A stretch of 64,000 nucleotides of DNA from Trochalopteron elliotii (lineage: Eukaryota > Chordata > Aves > Passeriformes > Leiothrichidae), in NCBI GenBank assembly GCA_024734555.1, contig JANPWX010000443.1, positions 888,264-952,263 on the forward strand. Direction: 5' to 3'. Below the pieces are notes generated by a model. It saw only the letters and a program-made list of their open reading frames with translations, ran no database searches and was not told the origin of the DNA. The translations under genes were made by a program, and so were the position numbers. This document shows positions 24,301 through 34,880 of this stretch, piece by piece (position 1 is the first letter of the stretch; each line of letters opens with the position of its first letter).

Positions 24301-24720
24301 GCATCGGTGTAAGCAACGTATCTACTCTCCTTTTAGTGCACAAATTTCAAAGCCTGTTTGCAGTGAAGCAACAGAAAGCTGAATGTGCAATAAAAATATG
24401 AGGGTTTGCTTGCAAATACAATGAGTTGCAGTTCCAGTATCAGATGTTGGCGCCTGGAGTGAGTGAACATGAGCTGTTTGCAATCCTCCTGTCAGGACTG
24501 CTGCATTCAGCATGCAGAGCTCTACGTTCCATCTCCGAGCCCTGAAAACATTTGAATTGACATCCAGATTTTTCAGCCTGCATTGGTTATTAATATAAAG
24601 AGCATCATCGATCAAACTGTAACTTTGTTCCGTGTTATACTGTACTTGTTTATTTTTTCTTTCTGTGAAGCAAATCATCAGCAATTTTCCCCATCAGTAA
24701 GATTTTTTTGTTTCACAAAA
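24301..24720. promoter_or_regulatory. Candidate conserved enhancer
   Basis: A dense run of transcription-factor-like words in repeat-free sequence: ATTGGTTATTAAT (24583-24595), ATCATCGATCAAAC (24604-24617) and a SOX-type CTTTGTT (24623-24629). CpGs are retained at about 24451, 24526, 24537, 24610 and 24632. The minus-strand frame across it (24322-24684, 120 codons) does not look like a domain and ends outside any splice context. Confidence 0.42.
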
Positions 24721-25225
24721 CCACAACCACAACCAGCAGTGGCTTGAGTCATGTTATTTCTTTATTGTTAGGCATTTGTAATGTATTTTTATTACTTGTG
24801 ATATGAATGTGGCTTAGGCGTGTTTAACCACCTCATTCATTTCCCAACACCTCTGTGGGATGGGTGTTGCTATTAACTCTTGTAAAATAAGAGAAAATTG
24901 GGTAGCACATAAATGAAACTATTTTCCTAGAGATCATGGAGGAACACAGGGGGCTGAAATGGGGATACAGAATGCGGTTTGGCCAGTCCTTGTCTCAACC
25001 ACGAGCTCCTCTGAGGTCTCTGAAGTGAAATACGTGGAGGGGTTGGAGCCGTGGGGAGGGATGGGGCACAGGCACTGCTCCAGCTTGGAGCTCCTCAAGT
25101 GGTTTGCATTGGCATGCCAGGAGCTTTGGAAGGACACTGGCCTTTCAAATTAATAGCACACTTGAGGATTTTCCAGGTACTGCTAGAAAATTACGTGAGC
25201 ACACTCCCAAACATAAAACCAGATG
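24721..25225. other. Non-coding, nothing recognised
   Basis: The CCACAACCACAACCA stretch at about 24720-24734 is a minor simple repeat. No other feature is recognised. Confidence 0.5.
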
Positions 25226-25295
25226 TGCCGGGTCAGACCACAGGTCCCTCTGGCCCAGCAGCTCGTCTCCTGCAGTGGGTGGCCAGAGCAGGGCA
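25226..25295 (+). repeat. Ancient amniote interspersed repeat relic (GGGTCAGACCACAGGTCC type)
   Basis: TGCCGGGTCAGACCACAGG (25226-25244) is followed by TCCCTCTGGCCCAGCAGCTC (25245-25264), TCTCCTGCAGTGG and GGCCAGAGCAGG. It closely follows a repeat common in turtles, crocodilians and birds, whose core reads GGGTCAGACCAAAGGTCC, then TCTAGCCCAGTATCCTGTC and CGACAGTGGCCA. I believe it is the 3' part of an old CR1/L3-type LINE or a SINE using that tail, but the family name is not certain. Confidence 0.65.
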
Positions 25296-26269
25296 TAAGG
25301 TCAGGAGATGTGAGTCATGGGATGTCCCAGAAAACTCTCCTGTGTTTGGCACTGACACCTCCCTGGTGAGGAGGTGATAACTGCACACACTGACTCGTCA
25401 CCAGGAAACTGCTCTGCAGCCTTGGATGTTTATGCAGTTTCAGGAGCAGCTCAGCTGAGTTCCAGATACCTTCTGAAAACATTTGCCTGTTTCGTGATTT
25501 GTTGGCCTTGGGGTCTAGGTTTTAGTTGAAGCGTGGAGAAGCTGGGTGGAGTGCTGGCCGTGTTTGTGGGCTGGGAGATGGTGAGGTTTGCTGACACAGA
25601 GCCCTGCCTCTGGTGTGTGATGGGCATATGTGACACCTTATCTGCTGAGCTCTATCTGAATTACCCCTGGAGTTGGCCCAGATCAAGTAAAATCCCCTTA
25701 AATGTGCTACTGAAATAATTCTGAAATTTAGTTGTTGGTGACACAGGTAAACCCTTGTGAACACAAGCTGATGGTGTCACCATGTTCTAATTTCATTTGA
25801 TGTAATCCAGCCAGGGGCTGTTTGGTGTACAGACATGCTGGAATCCTGTGCAAGCTTATTTCTAATGGTCTGGAAATCCACTGGCTCCCAGCAGGCAGAG
25901 CTGAGGTGCAGCAAAGGCTGCTGCCACCCTGGTGGCACCTACATCTTTGCTATCTTTTGGAGATAACCTGATCCCTGCCTTCTGGCACCTGCAGCATGAT
26001 GGTGCTTGTGATGGTCCCATTTCACTGGTTGCTGAAATGGGAGAAGCATCACAGACAGGTATAAGACCGTGCTCTGCTTTTATTTAATAATGAAAATAAA
26101 AATAATTAAAAACCTTAAATCCTTTGCTCTTCCAGAGCTACTGTCTGAGCAGTGGAGGAATCTGCTGCATACATGGAAATGTGGGAGGTGTGAAAGTGTG
26201 TGAGCGATGTGTATTTAGATGGACTTTTGGTCTAATTTGAAAATTGGTTTTGTTTTATACTGGCTTCAG
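25296..26269. other. Non-coding, nothing recognised
   Basis: Balanced, CpG-poor sequence with short overlapping frames only. Confidence 0.5.
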
Positions 26270-26900
26270 TTGTAAAAAGGAATGATTAACCCAAACAGGA
26301 GCACCCGCGTTACTCACCTTTAATTATGTTTGCAATACATCATGGTGGTATGGGGGAGCAGAAAGCCTTTCTCCATCCAGCACATTTGCCTCGTAGCATA
26401 TGGTCCTGTGGAAACTGTTTTGATTCAGAGCCCCCAGTAGCATATGGTGAAAAATCTGCCCCTGAAGTCAAATTGAAAGTAGAGGCTGGTCCCAGGCCCC
26501 AGAGGACTCCGTGTCTCCTGCCAGCCGGCAGGACCGGAGTCGGAGTATGTGTCACTGTTTCACTCATCATGAGGATTTTATATTTGGTTTGGGATGCTGG
26601 TGCATGAGGTTCTGGATGTAAAAGTCAGAAGAGATATGGTTCCTGTAATGTCTGCAGAGATCCTTGTGTCGATAAGGTCAGCAGCAAGTTAATAGATTTT
26701 TATCTTCTCATCACATGAACTTAATATAGTGCAACTCTTGGAGGGGAGGGGAGAAACCTTCCTGCCATTATTTTCTGATGCATTTCAGGGGGTTTTAAAA
26801 CACTGGGTATGCCTTAAAACCCCTCTTTGCTTAAAACAAAAATCAGTAGTTCAAAATTATGAGTAAAAATATTTAAATATGAACTGAAGGCTAAACATTG
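26270..26900. promoter_or_regulatory. Weak candidate regulatory block
   Basis: Mixed sequence. The parts near 26280-26350 and 26690-26900 are AT-rich with homeodomain-type words and a few retained CpGs (26307, 26509, 26526, 26536 and 26542). The evidence is compositional and modest. Confidence 0.22.
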
Positions 26901-27480
26901 TGTAGTAACACAGCTAAAACTAATTAGAGCTGGGTGAAGAGGGATGTGTTTCTCCATGGCAGTGATGGAATGGTTGAGAAGGGGGATGGAGATTTCCTAT
27001 TCCGTGCTCCCAACAGCATCAGACTGAGTTTACTTAAATGATGCCAGAGCAAAACTCAGCTCTGTGCTCCTGCCATGTAGTGACGCAGAAGCAGAACCAG
27101 AGGCTTTATACTATAAAAATAACCAGAAATGCTACTCCACCTTGTTCCTAAATCAATGCACCTATGGGAATCAAGACCCTGATTGAGCCCTGGGCTCCTT
27201 ACAAAAGCTTTGATAAAGGGGTTGAACAGTGCTGATAAATGTGGGTGCTGCTGTGAAGAGGAATCAGAAGCAGGAACAACCAGATGGGGAGGTAGAAAGA
27301 TGCTCCATGGCCATAAATACCTGTCACCACCAAAATGTGGTGTTGCTCACATTGCAGCCACCGTGGTGGAGGAGAGATTCTGTGGTGGCTGGGGAGGGAG
27401 CTGCTCCTGCACCAGCAGTGGAAACCCAGGGCTGAAATACAGCATCTCTGTCAGGGGCAGAATCCATGGAGGGACACCGC
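26901..27480. other. Non-coding, nothing recognised
   Basis: The plus-strand frame 27183-27497 (104 codons) is overlapped by another frame and has no family features. Confidence 0.5.
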
Positions 27481-27640
27481 CGGGTCACGCTGACTAGTAG
27501 GGCTCAGCGATCAAACGTGTCACACCTGTCTTGGCCACGGGTGCAGGTGTTCTAGGTCAGCTCTCGCTGTGGTTATCAATCGCTGACAGTTGACAGTTTA
27601 ATTTTACACCACAAGTACCTCATTACTTGTGTAGGCACTT
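27481..27640. promoter_or_regulatory. Compact motif cluster: paired T-box half sites, RUNX word and tandem TGACAG
   Basis: TCACACCT (27520-27527) and AGGTGTTC (27545-27552) are inverted T-box-type half sites 17 bp apart. A RUNX-type TGTGGTT follows at 27568-27574. Two direct TGACAG words (27584-27589 and 27591-27596) fit MEIS/TGIF homeodomains. CpGs are retained at 27482, 27489, 27508, 27517, 27538, 27565 and 27581. The compact ordered arrangement suggests a developmental enhancer core. Occupancy is unknown. Confidence 0.4.
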
Positions 27641-27779
27641 GAAGAACATGTGGGCACTGGGTTGGATCAGTGATCAATGACAAAGGTTGCGCAGGGTGCA
27701 AGTGGTAGCAGTAAAAGTGAAGGTCTCCGTGCATGAGTTGGCAGTGGTGGGGATACATGACAAGGGGAGTTTAGCTGAC

Positions 27780-28130
27780 AAACAGTCTGTCAGGGCTGGA
27801 AGAATGGAGGCTCGCCGGAGAGCTGGCGCTCCATTATAAAATACAGCTCGCCATTTAAAAGAGGAGAGGAGGGGGAAAAAAAAAAGGAAAGATAAAAAAA
27901 GGCTCTTGCTTTGAAAAACTGTTTAAACAAATTTAATGCATGTGAGGGACTCTAAATTTTTATTCTACGAGCATTTATTTCATGACATGGAAGCATCCAG
28001 GTGTTCAGGAATTTTGTATTAAAGGAAAGGGGAGGTGCTGCTTTCATAGATGTACACACATGTGGTGCTGCTGGTTTAGGTTGCCCAATGGGTGCAGATT
28101 CGAGATGTTCAATGTATTAACCAAAACTTT
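27780..28130. promoter_or_regulatory. Candidate conserved element with forkhead palindrome
   Basis: The left end holds several CpGs (27814-27850). A purine-rich tract (27859-27901) follows, then the perfect palindrome TGTTTAAACA (27920-27929), which is two overlapping inverted forkhead sites. AT-rich repeat-free DNA continues to about 28020. It is separated from the strong element at 28200 by roughly 100 bp, and the two may form one regulatory unit. Confidence 0.38.
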
Positions 28131-28199
28131 CTCCATGAGATTCTCCCTCTCTGTGCATTGATAGGACGATTTATGACTAAATGTGTTGTGATGGATTTC

Positions 28200-28800
28200 T
28201 ACTGCCACAGTAGGGAAAAATTTGTTTCAACACACTTAAAAGTGTTGCTTTAATCAATCCCATCCAACTTTCTCTTTTTGCCGCTTGTTTTCCTTCGCGG
28301 AGTTTCCGACATTCTTTTCCACGTCTAATCTACTCGGCAGATTTTGTCACTGGGGCGATGACGGGGAGAAAGAGACATATGGCACTAGTTTGGTAGAGCC
28401 GTGGATCTTGCACGAGGATGTAAATCTTGTTTGCTTGAGAAACCGCACTGAAAGACACTTTGCTCGAGGTATAAACGTCGCTGCATTATTGAGTGCGCCT
28501 TATAATAATTGATATGGCGGGAACGGTATTAATGGAAATAATGGGAATTTTACCCAAACCGTAGTAAATAAGGAAAAGACTAATAGTCTTTGCCCTCCGC
28601 TGAATTGAACACGTCTTAAAAAAAGATTCTTGATTATGTCTCGCTTGCTGATTAGGTGCAGGCTAACTTTGATCATATCACCTACGGTTCCCACTGAAGG
28701 GACACGTGCGGCGCGAGTCGCGGTTTTAGAAATTGTTAAAATGATTGAATAAGCAGTTCGGGAAACACACAGCTCTAAAAAAAATGAGATGCACACTCCG
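28200..28800. promoter_or_regulatory. Strong candidate ultraconserved-type element with CpG retention at moderate G+C
   Basis: I count about 28 CpGs between 28261 and 28740, although G+C is only around 45% by eye. Observed CpG is therefore close to expectation, while the rest of the window is strongly depleted. Motifs include TTTAATCAATCC (28249-28260), a RUNX-type AACCGCA (28441-28447), TAATAATTGAT (28502-28512) and an E-box CACGTG (28703-28708) in a CpG-dense patch ending near 28723. A 75-codon plus frame (28285-28512, TTG-initiated) and a 98-codon minus frame exist but neither resembles a known protein. The likeliest reading is a deeply constrained or constitutively unmethylated enhancer. 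Confidence 0.5.
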
Positions 28801-29646
28801 TGTTGGTGTTTTGTATTGATTTAGTAACAGTGCTGGGAAGCCCTCATGGTACTTGGCTGCAAGCAAAGAGGTGCCTCTCCCACCACTCCCATGCAAAGCC
28901 AAGACACTGTTGTCTTTGCTCTTTTTTACCCCAAGGTATGTCCAGTCTTTAGTAAATGACAGTGGAAATGAACCAACCCAATGTTAAGGATGGAAGAAAC
29001 TTCTTTATAAATCATAACAAAGGACCCAAAAGTCAAACCTGGGATTCAGATACCCCGCAAATATTAAATAACTTTCAACCCAAATCTGGATTTCTGCAGT
29101 CTTGTAGTATTATGGTCTTTCTTTTTCTTATTCTGTGTCCTCTAATATTTGTTTTAACTTTACTCTAGATGATAGGGAGAGAAGTTTTGAAGATATGTTG
29201 TTAATATATCTAGTGATGAAATGAACTTTATAAAATACTAGTAGTATATTCTGTCACAGCCATCAGAATGGTGATCCTTATATCAGCTCCAAGTTAGTCT
29301 GTCAGTGTTCAAATAGGCAATTAAGATTATTTTAATTTTTTTTTCTATTACTGTGCGTAAGTAACATTAGAAATTTCCTTGCCACATCCATTTTCTTTTT
29401 AGTGAAAATAACCTCCTGTAAAACTTGGAATAGGGCCATCCATGACAAAAGATCACATCTGATGGATAAATATAGTACATTTTTGGTGGCCTGGTAGGTA
29501 TAGTAATTATCAATAATCAGATGTCTTGTTGGGACTAGACTGACTGTAAATTTGGTTACTTGAAAAGGAATACTCAAGAAAACATGAAAGCAAGTCTCTG
29601 GCTTATGAACCAAAAATGCTGTGTTGGGTCCTGATGTTGACTTGAA
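28801..29646. other. AT-rich non-coding sequence
   Basis: No exon or recognisable repeat. The AT-rich part (28930-29420) could include weak regulatory sequence, but no distinctive motif cluster stands out. Confidence 0.4.
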
Positions 29647-29671
29647 CACTCCCATCAACTGCAGTGGGATG
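29647..29671. repeat. Short fragment resembling the palindromic repeat core
   Basis: ACACTCCCATCAACTGCAGTGGGA matches the ACTCCCATTGACTTCAGTGGGA-type core of the repeat seen at 5082 and 14615, with a few changes. Only about 25 bp are recognisable, so the call is tentative. Confidence 0.3.
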
Positions 29672-32600
29672 AAGAATTGCCCACAGGGCTGTCTTCATTT
29701 GGTAACTTGCCAAACACACTTTAAATTGTCTAGAAATCAATAGATCCATGAACCCTCTTGATGTATATAGATCTATATTATCTAACCAGCCACGTGCTGG
29801 AGGAGGAGAGGAACAAGCCAGTCATGGGTGTGTTGAACCATTTAAATGCTGTGGAACCACAGATGTGAGAGTGAGAAGGAAACGTGGGCGATGGTAGGAG
29901 AACAAGGGGAGCTGGGAGGAGAAAGGAGGTGGGAGACATGAGCAACCTTTTCTATCCCTGCTTAAAGGATAGTATTTAAGGATCTGATGGGATACAAAGG
30001 TCTGGAAGGGTCATGATGGGCAAATGAAAGCAAAATTGCCTTGAGATCTGGAGGAAATTCTGGGCTGTGAGCAGCAGTAATTTGGGTCACTGTTAGGCCA
30101 AGTTAGAGAAAATGAACTCTGGGGCAGTAGTGGAGAGGAACACACAATCCAGCAGAGAGGGAAGAAGCAAAGAAAGGGGAACCAACTGAATTCAAATAGT
30201 TGTGATAGTACAAAGGTCTTTTCTTACAAGACTTTGGAAAACCAAGAGTGTTCTGACTTGTGGCTCCAGCTTGCACTAGATAGGTATCAAGGGAGCATCC
30301 AGCAAGTTTGCTGTTGTGTAAAGGAAAGGCAAACTTTGCCAGAAATATCCAATATCAGAAAATATCTAGCAGGAAAGAAATCACCAGAACCTGTGGTGAT
30401 CTCCAGTCTGTGCAATGCCATTGCCTTCACTGAATTTCAGAGTCAGTGGAGTCTGGGAAACAACCACCTTGAGTTTTTAAGGAACTGTTGGGCCACGTGT
30501 TTCCCCTGGTGACACTGGTGCAAATCCAGGGCAATCCCACCAAAGCTGGAGATTGCTCTGGCTTTCCGCCGGGTACAGATGCTTGGGTTTGGCCAACAGA
30601 GGTCACTTACACAAGTGTGACCTCACTGCAGTTGGTGCTGCTCTACACTTGAGGTGATTGAGTGAAGAAGTTGGCTCTCTTGCTGCTGAGGAAACACAGT
30701 GTTCATGTTTCTAAGTGTTACTTTAAATACAGGGGATTTTCTTTTCACATTTGTTATTCAGAGCTAAAAAGGGGCTGGTCTTTTTTAGCTAAATCAAAAT
30801 GTTACTTCAGGGTTTAGTTTTTTCTTTTTGTACCTCCTTTCTCCTTTACCACAAACCACCTACTCCTAAATTTCCTAAAAGCTTTTTGGATTTAACAGGA
30901 ATAAATTCTGTGCTCTCCTGCAAGTGGGTTCACCTTTGTTGCTTGGTTGCCCATTAAGCAGCAGTGTCCATTGTCACCAGTTGAGAAATGGGTTCAGTGC
31001 ATTCAAATTTCATATAATACATGGCCATGACAGGGAAGGACAAACGGGCCCCCTTCATCCTCCCCTCCTTGGTGGCTTCTTCTCTTTTGGTTTCTTTTCT
31101 GCTGGTTCTCACTCTGTCTTACTGCTGGGTGAGGTGTATCCCTGTGTCACACTGCTCTTAAGAGGGAGAGATTTAAAATTTTTCAAACACTAGTTTTTTT
31201 AAGGAAAGGTTTTGAAATGAATTTCTAGCAGCATTGATGGGGCAAAACTCATCCCCTTTGTCCATGAGCTTCCCTTGCTGAAGGACCACTAGGCTTGGGT
31301 TATTTAAAAGAAGATTTTCCCAATGTTTTTAGGGCAAAATGCGTTCATCTTTGCATAGGTCTAAATAATTGGGGCTGAATGTCTGTCGCTGTGTTGCAGC
31401 AGGGATAGTGGGAGTGTCTGCCCCTGCTCAGAGCTCCTCCCTCTTGGGTCTTGGAACCAGAGGCTGGGGAAGCTGGAGCATGGGTTGTCAAAGGGAGAGA
31501 TGGGACGCAAATCAAGGCACATGCAAGGCCTTCCTCTGCTCTTATTTGGATCATTTGCAGCTTTTTTGCTGATTTGCATGAAAGCAGAGTTGTGACTTTA
31601 TTAAACACTTTTATAGTGACTTCAGCCCAGCTCAGGAACATCATCTGGTGCTGTCTCTGTAGGAAGAGAGTGGCAGTGTGAGAATGACGAATGGGGTCAG
31701 GATGCTTTTCATATGTGTGGATAGTACAGACAGGATGCTCTGGCAAGCCTGACAGACAGGCAGGGAAATCTGGGACTAGGTGCCGTGCAAAGCAAACCCT
31801 GCCTCATTTGAAAGATGGAGAGGATGTGCTGTGATGTTACCAGTGGGAAAGGATGAGCAGGTGGGAGAAGAATGACAGACACCTACGCTGTGATTCTAGA
31901 ACACTGCGGTGGATGGGCATAAGGAGTTTGCTGTTTGTTCTTCCCTTGCTGGTCAGATCATGAGCCGCATGCTTTGTGTGAGGGGGAGCTGCAAAGAATC
32001 CACCTTGCTAAAGTCCTGTGAGTCCTCCAAAGACAAAAATAAACATGCTGTCTATCCCAAAACACAAAGAAGGAAAGATGCTGGAAAGCCAGGCAGGATT
32101 AGGCATGGGGCAGGTGAGGAGGTGACAGTTCAGCCCTGTGTCAGGATGTTGCAGTGGGAGCTGTGCATCATCACCCTCTTCGCTAGCAGGTAAACACTGC
32201 TAACATTCAACCAGACTGCAGAAAAAGGTTTAAAAAAATGCATTTTATTTTCTTTTGTGGGTAAATGAGCCACAAGTCCCTGTGGGGGAGGCACAGTGCA
32301 CTGCCCTGGGAAGCTTGGCTCTCTGCAGGGGGTGGGATGGGATGGAGGGAAGCACCGGGCGATGCTCTGGCCCACACCAGGAGCGCATCCGCCCCAGTGC
32401 TGCTCCGATGCTCCCCATATTTGGTGGTCTTTAATTTGGCATTACATACTCGGGGCTTGTCTGCAGCTCGTATGATTCAAAGTTCTCCATGGGGTCTAAT
32501 GTACAAGGCCTGGCCTGTTTTCATTAGGTTTCCTGAGCTCTCCTCCCTTCTCCCCAGTGTTGCCGCACAAAGACACTTTTGTCAGGCAATGTTGGACTCT

Positions 32601-32840
32601 TCTCAAAATCCAAGCACTTTCAGGAAAGGACTTGGAAGTCTATCTTCTCAGTTTCCATATCCCTTTGCCCTCTGCTCTGGCATTTGGTTCGACTGGTTGT
32701 AGAGTTGTCCTTTTCCCCCCCCTCCTACTTCTTTTTGTTGATCTGTCTGTGCTGGAGTCTATCTTGCAAAGAAAAAAGTGTATTGCAAATCGTGTAAGCC
32801 AGCTCTCTGAATTATTGCACATTGTAAAGTATTAACTCCT
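29672..32840. other. Non-coding, nothing recognised apart from a small palindrome
   Basis: The 14-bp palindrome ATATAGATCTATAT lies at 29765-29778. The 145-codon plus frame at 32265-32702 and the 133-codon minus frame at 31345-31746 overlap opposing frames and show no domain. A C-rich tract (32717-32726) precedes T-rich DNA. No gene is supported in these 3.2 kb. Confidence 0.45.
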
Positions 32841-34880
32841 TCAGTTCTCAGCTGCTTTAAGTGCTAGGACCAAAATCATGATAGGAATGTTAAAGGAGTA
32901 TTATTATATTTTATGTTCACTGCCACAAGTTTAGTAAGAAATTTAATCCCCCCTCTCTTGCTCACACTCTCTCTCTTTCTCTGCCTCTTGAGAAAAAAAA
33001 TAGAAAAAGAAAAAGAAGGAGGAAAACTGGCACCAAACTTCCATTTGACTTGGCAACTTTTTCACTAATGTGATTTGATATGCTTTACTAGAAAGGGTAA
33101 CATGCTAATGTTTCAGAAGAAGCCGATTTCCTATTAGTGAAAGTATGGTATATAAAGATCAGGCATTGCTATTAAACTCTTCAATCAATGAATTTATAGC
33201 CTATTCTAAGTGGTAATGATATAATGGAATGCAATATTTTAATATTGGAAAATATGTTTGGTTTGACGTTTTGGGGATTCCAGGAAATACTGCTATTTAT
33301 ATAGCTGCATCTGTGCAAAAATTAAAAACAGGGAAAAAAGAGGATTATAAAAGGAGACCCAGCCAAACTGTTTGAAATCAATCTATCCAAGATGCTTTCG
33401 TAACGTATTATATAAAAATCATGTTTGCTGTTTTCATGTATCTGTTTCCTCAGATCATGATTTTATCATGATTTATGCACCCAAGTATAGTGATACTGTG
33501 AATAGAGTGGTGGGGACTATTTTGTTTCACACGTTTCTAAGCCAGTTTGTAGATTACTTTTTCAGGGGCAGAGATGGAAATAGTATTTCTGCCTATGGGA
33601 TACAATTATATTACAATTCCTATAGAAGAGGCCTAAGTACAGCCCCTATGTTTCAATTAATAATGCACTGTCAGCTCTGAGGGATGATAAGAAACTGTAT
33701 TGGATCAAAGATTACCAGCATCAGACAGGGTTACTGCTCTCTCTGCTTTTCTTTTTCCTTTTTTTTTTTTTTTTTTAATGTGCCTGATTGACTCTGCAGT
33801 TTTTGAAGAATAATATTTTGCTTAAAAGTAAAATATTACATTCTTGCAAGCCTGATTAAGTTACTTGTAGGGGCGGGAGTTGGTTCCTTGCTGCATATGA
33901 GCAGATGTTAAGCTCCTTCCATTATATTTTAACATCTAACATCTTGCATATACCTTTTAATTGTTAATGTGGTCAGGCAATAAATTCACTGTCTATGGGG
34001 AGCTAAGAATAATTTTCCAAATTTCATTCTCTCTAGCCAGTTGCTAGGAAATGAAGTGCTTTGGTTAATAATGCATTTAAGATATTTGCAAGATCTCAGT
34101 TTAATATTTGTTCTGTATTTACATGAAATTCTGACCAAAAGAGAAAGCGTGATTAAAATACATTTAGTTTTTGGTAGCACTTAGCACTGGCTTGAAACGG
34201 ACTACTAAAAATTATGAAATCATTTTGCAGACGAATAGGAAAATATTCTTTGAAATCTGACAAGGTTTATTTGAAATAATGCTTACTTTAAAAAAATAAC
34301 TCCTTTTAGGTCTTACAATTCTACACCTCTTACTGAAAAATGGTTTCCCAGTAGCATACATATCCTATATCAATGTAACTAAATTTATATTGTTATAAAT
34401 TTTTGAGGTTGGATTCTTGAGTTTTGAAATTAAATAACCACAGTTAACTGTATTAAATGTAGACTTGAATTTGATCGAAAATAAGTAAAGCACTTATGAC
34501 AACCTCTGTAAATGCTTAAATACTTTAGTTGTGCTTGTGAGCATTAAATTGTATTACAAGGAGCCAACACTGAGTATACAAGCTCCTGTGGGACATCTTG
34601 GACTTTTGGGAGATTAAAAAATCCTGCATTAATGAAATTTTGCAAGTTTTTTATTTAATAGATAGTGCTTTTCAGGGTATGCAAAATAATTGGTAGTGGA
34701 ATGCTATATGCATCTTTACACTCACGCCACATAACGTATATAATTACTTGGAGAAACTGCTTAACTTTAATGGGGCGTTTCTTGATCATATAATAGGAAA
34801 ACTAACAGCTTTAATTAAGATTTATGAAGCAGAGAGGTAATATATTCTGCTAAATTAGGTAACTATTGGTGGGTAGTGTA
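32841..34880. promoter_or_regulatory. Two-kilobase AT-rich candidate regulatory block
   Basis: This is the longest uninterrupted AT-rich, repeat-poor block in the window. A pyrimidine-rich tract (32947-32989) is followed by a purine-rich tract (32990-33028). A perfect TATA-type word TATAAAAGG is at 33346-33354, but no transcription start or coding frame follows convincingly. A T18 run (33759-33776) splits the block. The part 33370-33680 is open for 102 codons on the plus strand without family features. It resembles stacked conserved non-coding elements. Conservation is inferred. Confidence 0.38.

Noticed and set aside
28285..28512. 75-codon plus-strand frame over the CpG-retaining block, considered as an exon or viral relic
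   Set aside because: It starts at TTG, resembles no protein I know, and the CpG retention extends well past it in both directions. Non-coding constraint explains it better.
33346..33375. TATAAAAGG as a core promoter
   Set aside because: AT-rich DNA makes TATA words frequent. No CpG island, initiator or downstream exon supports initiation.
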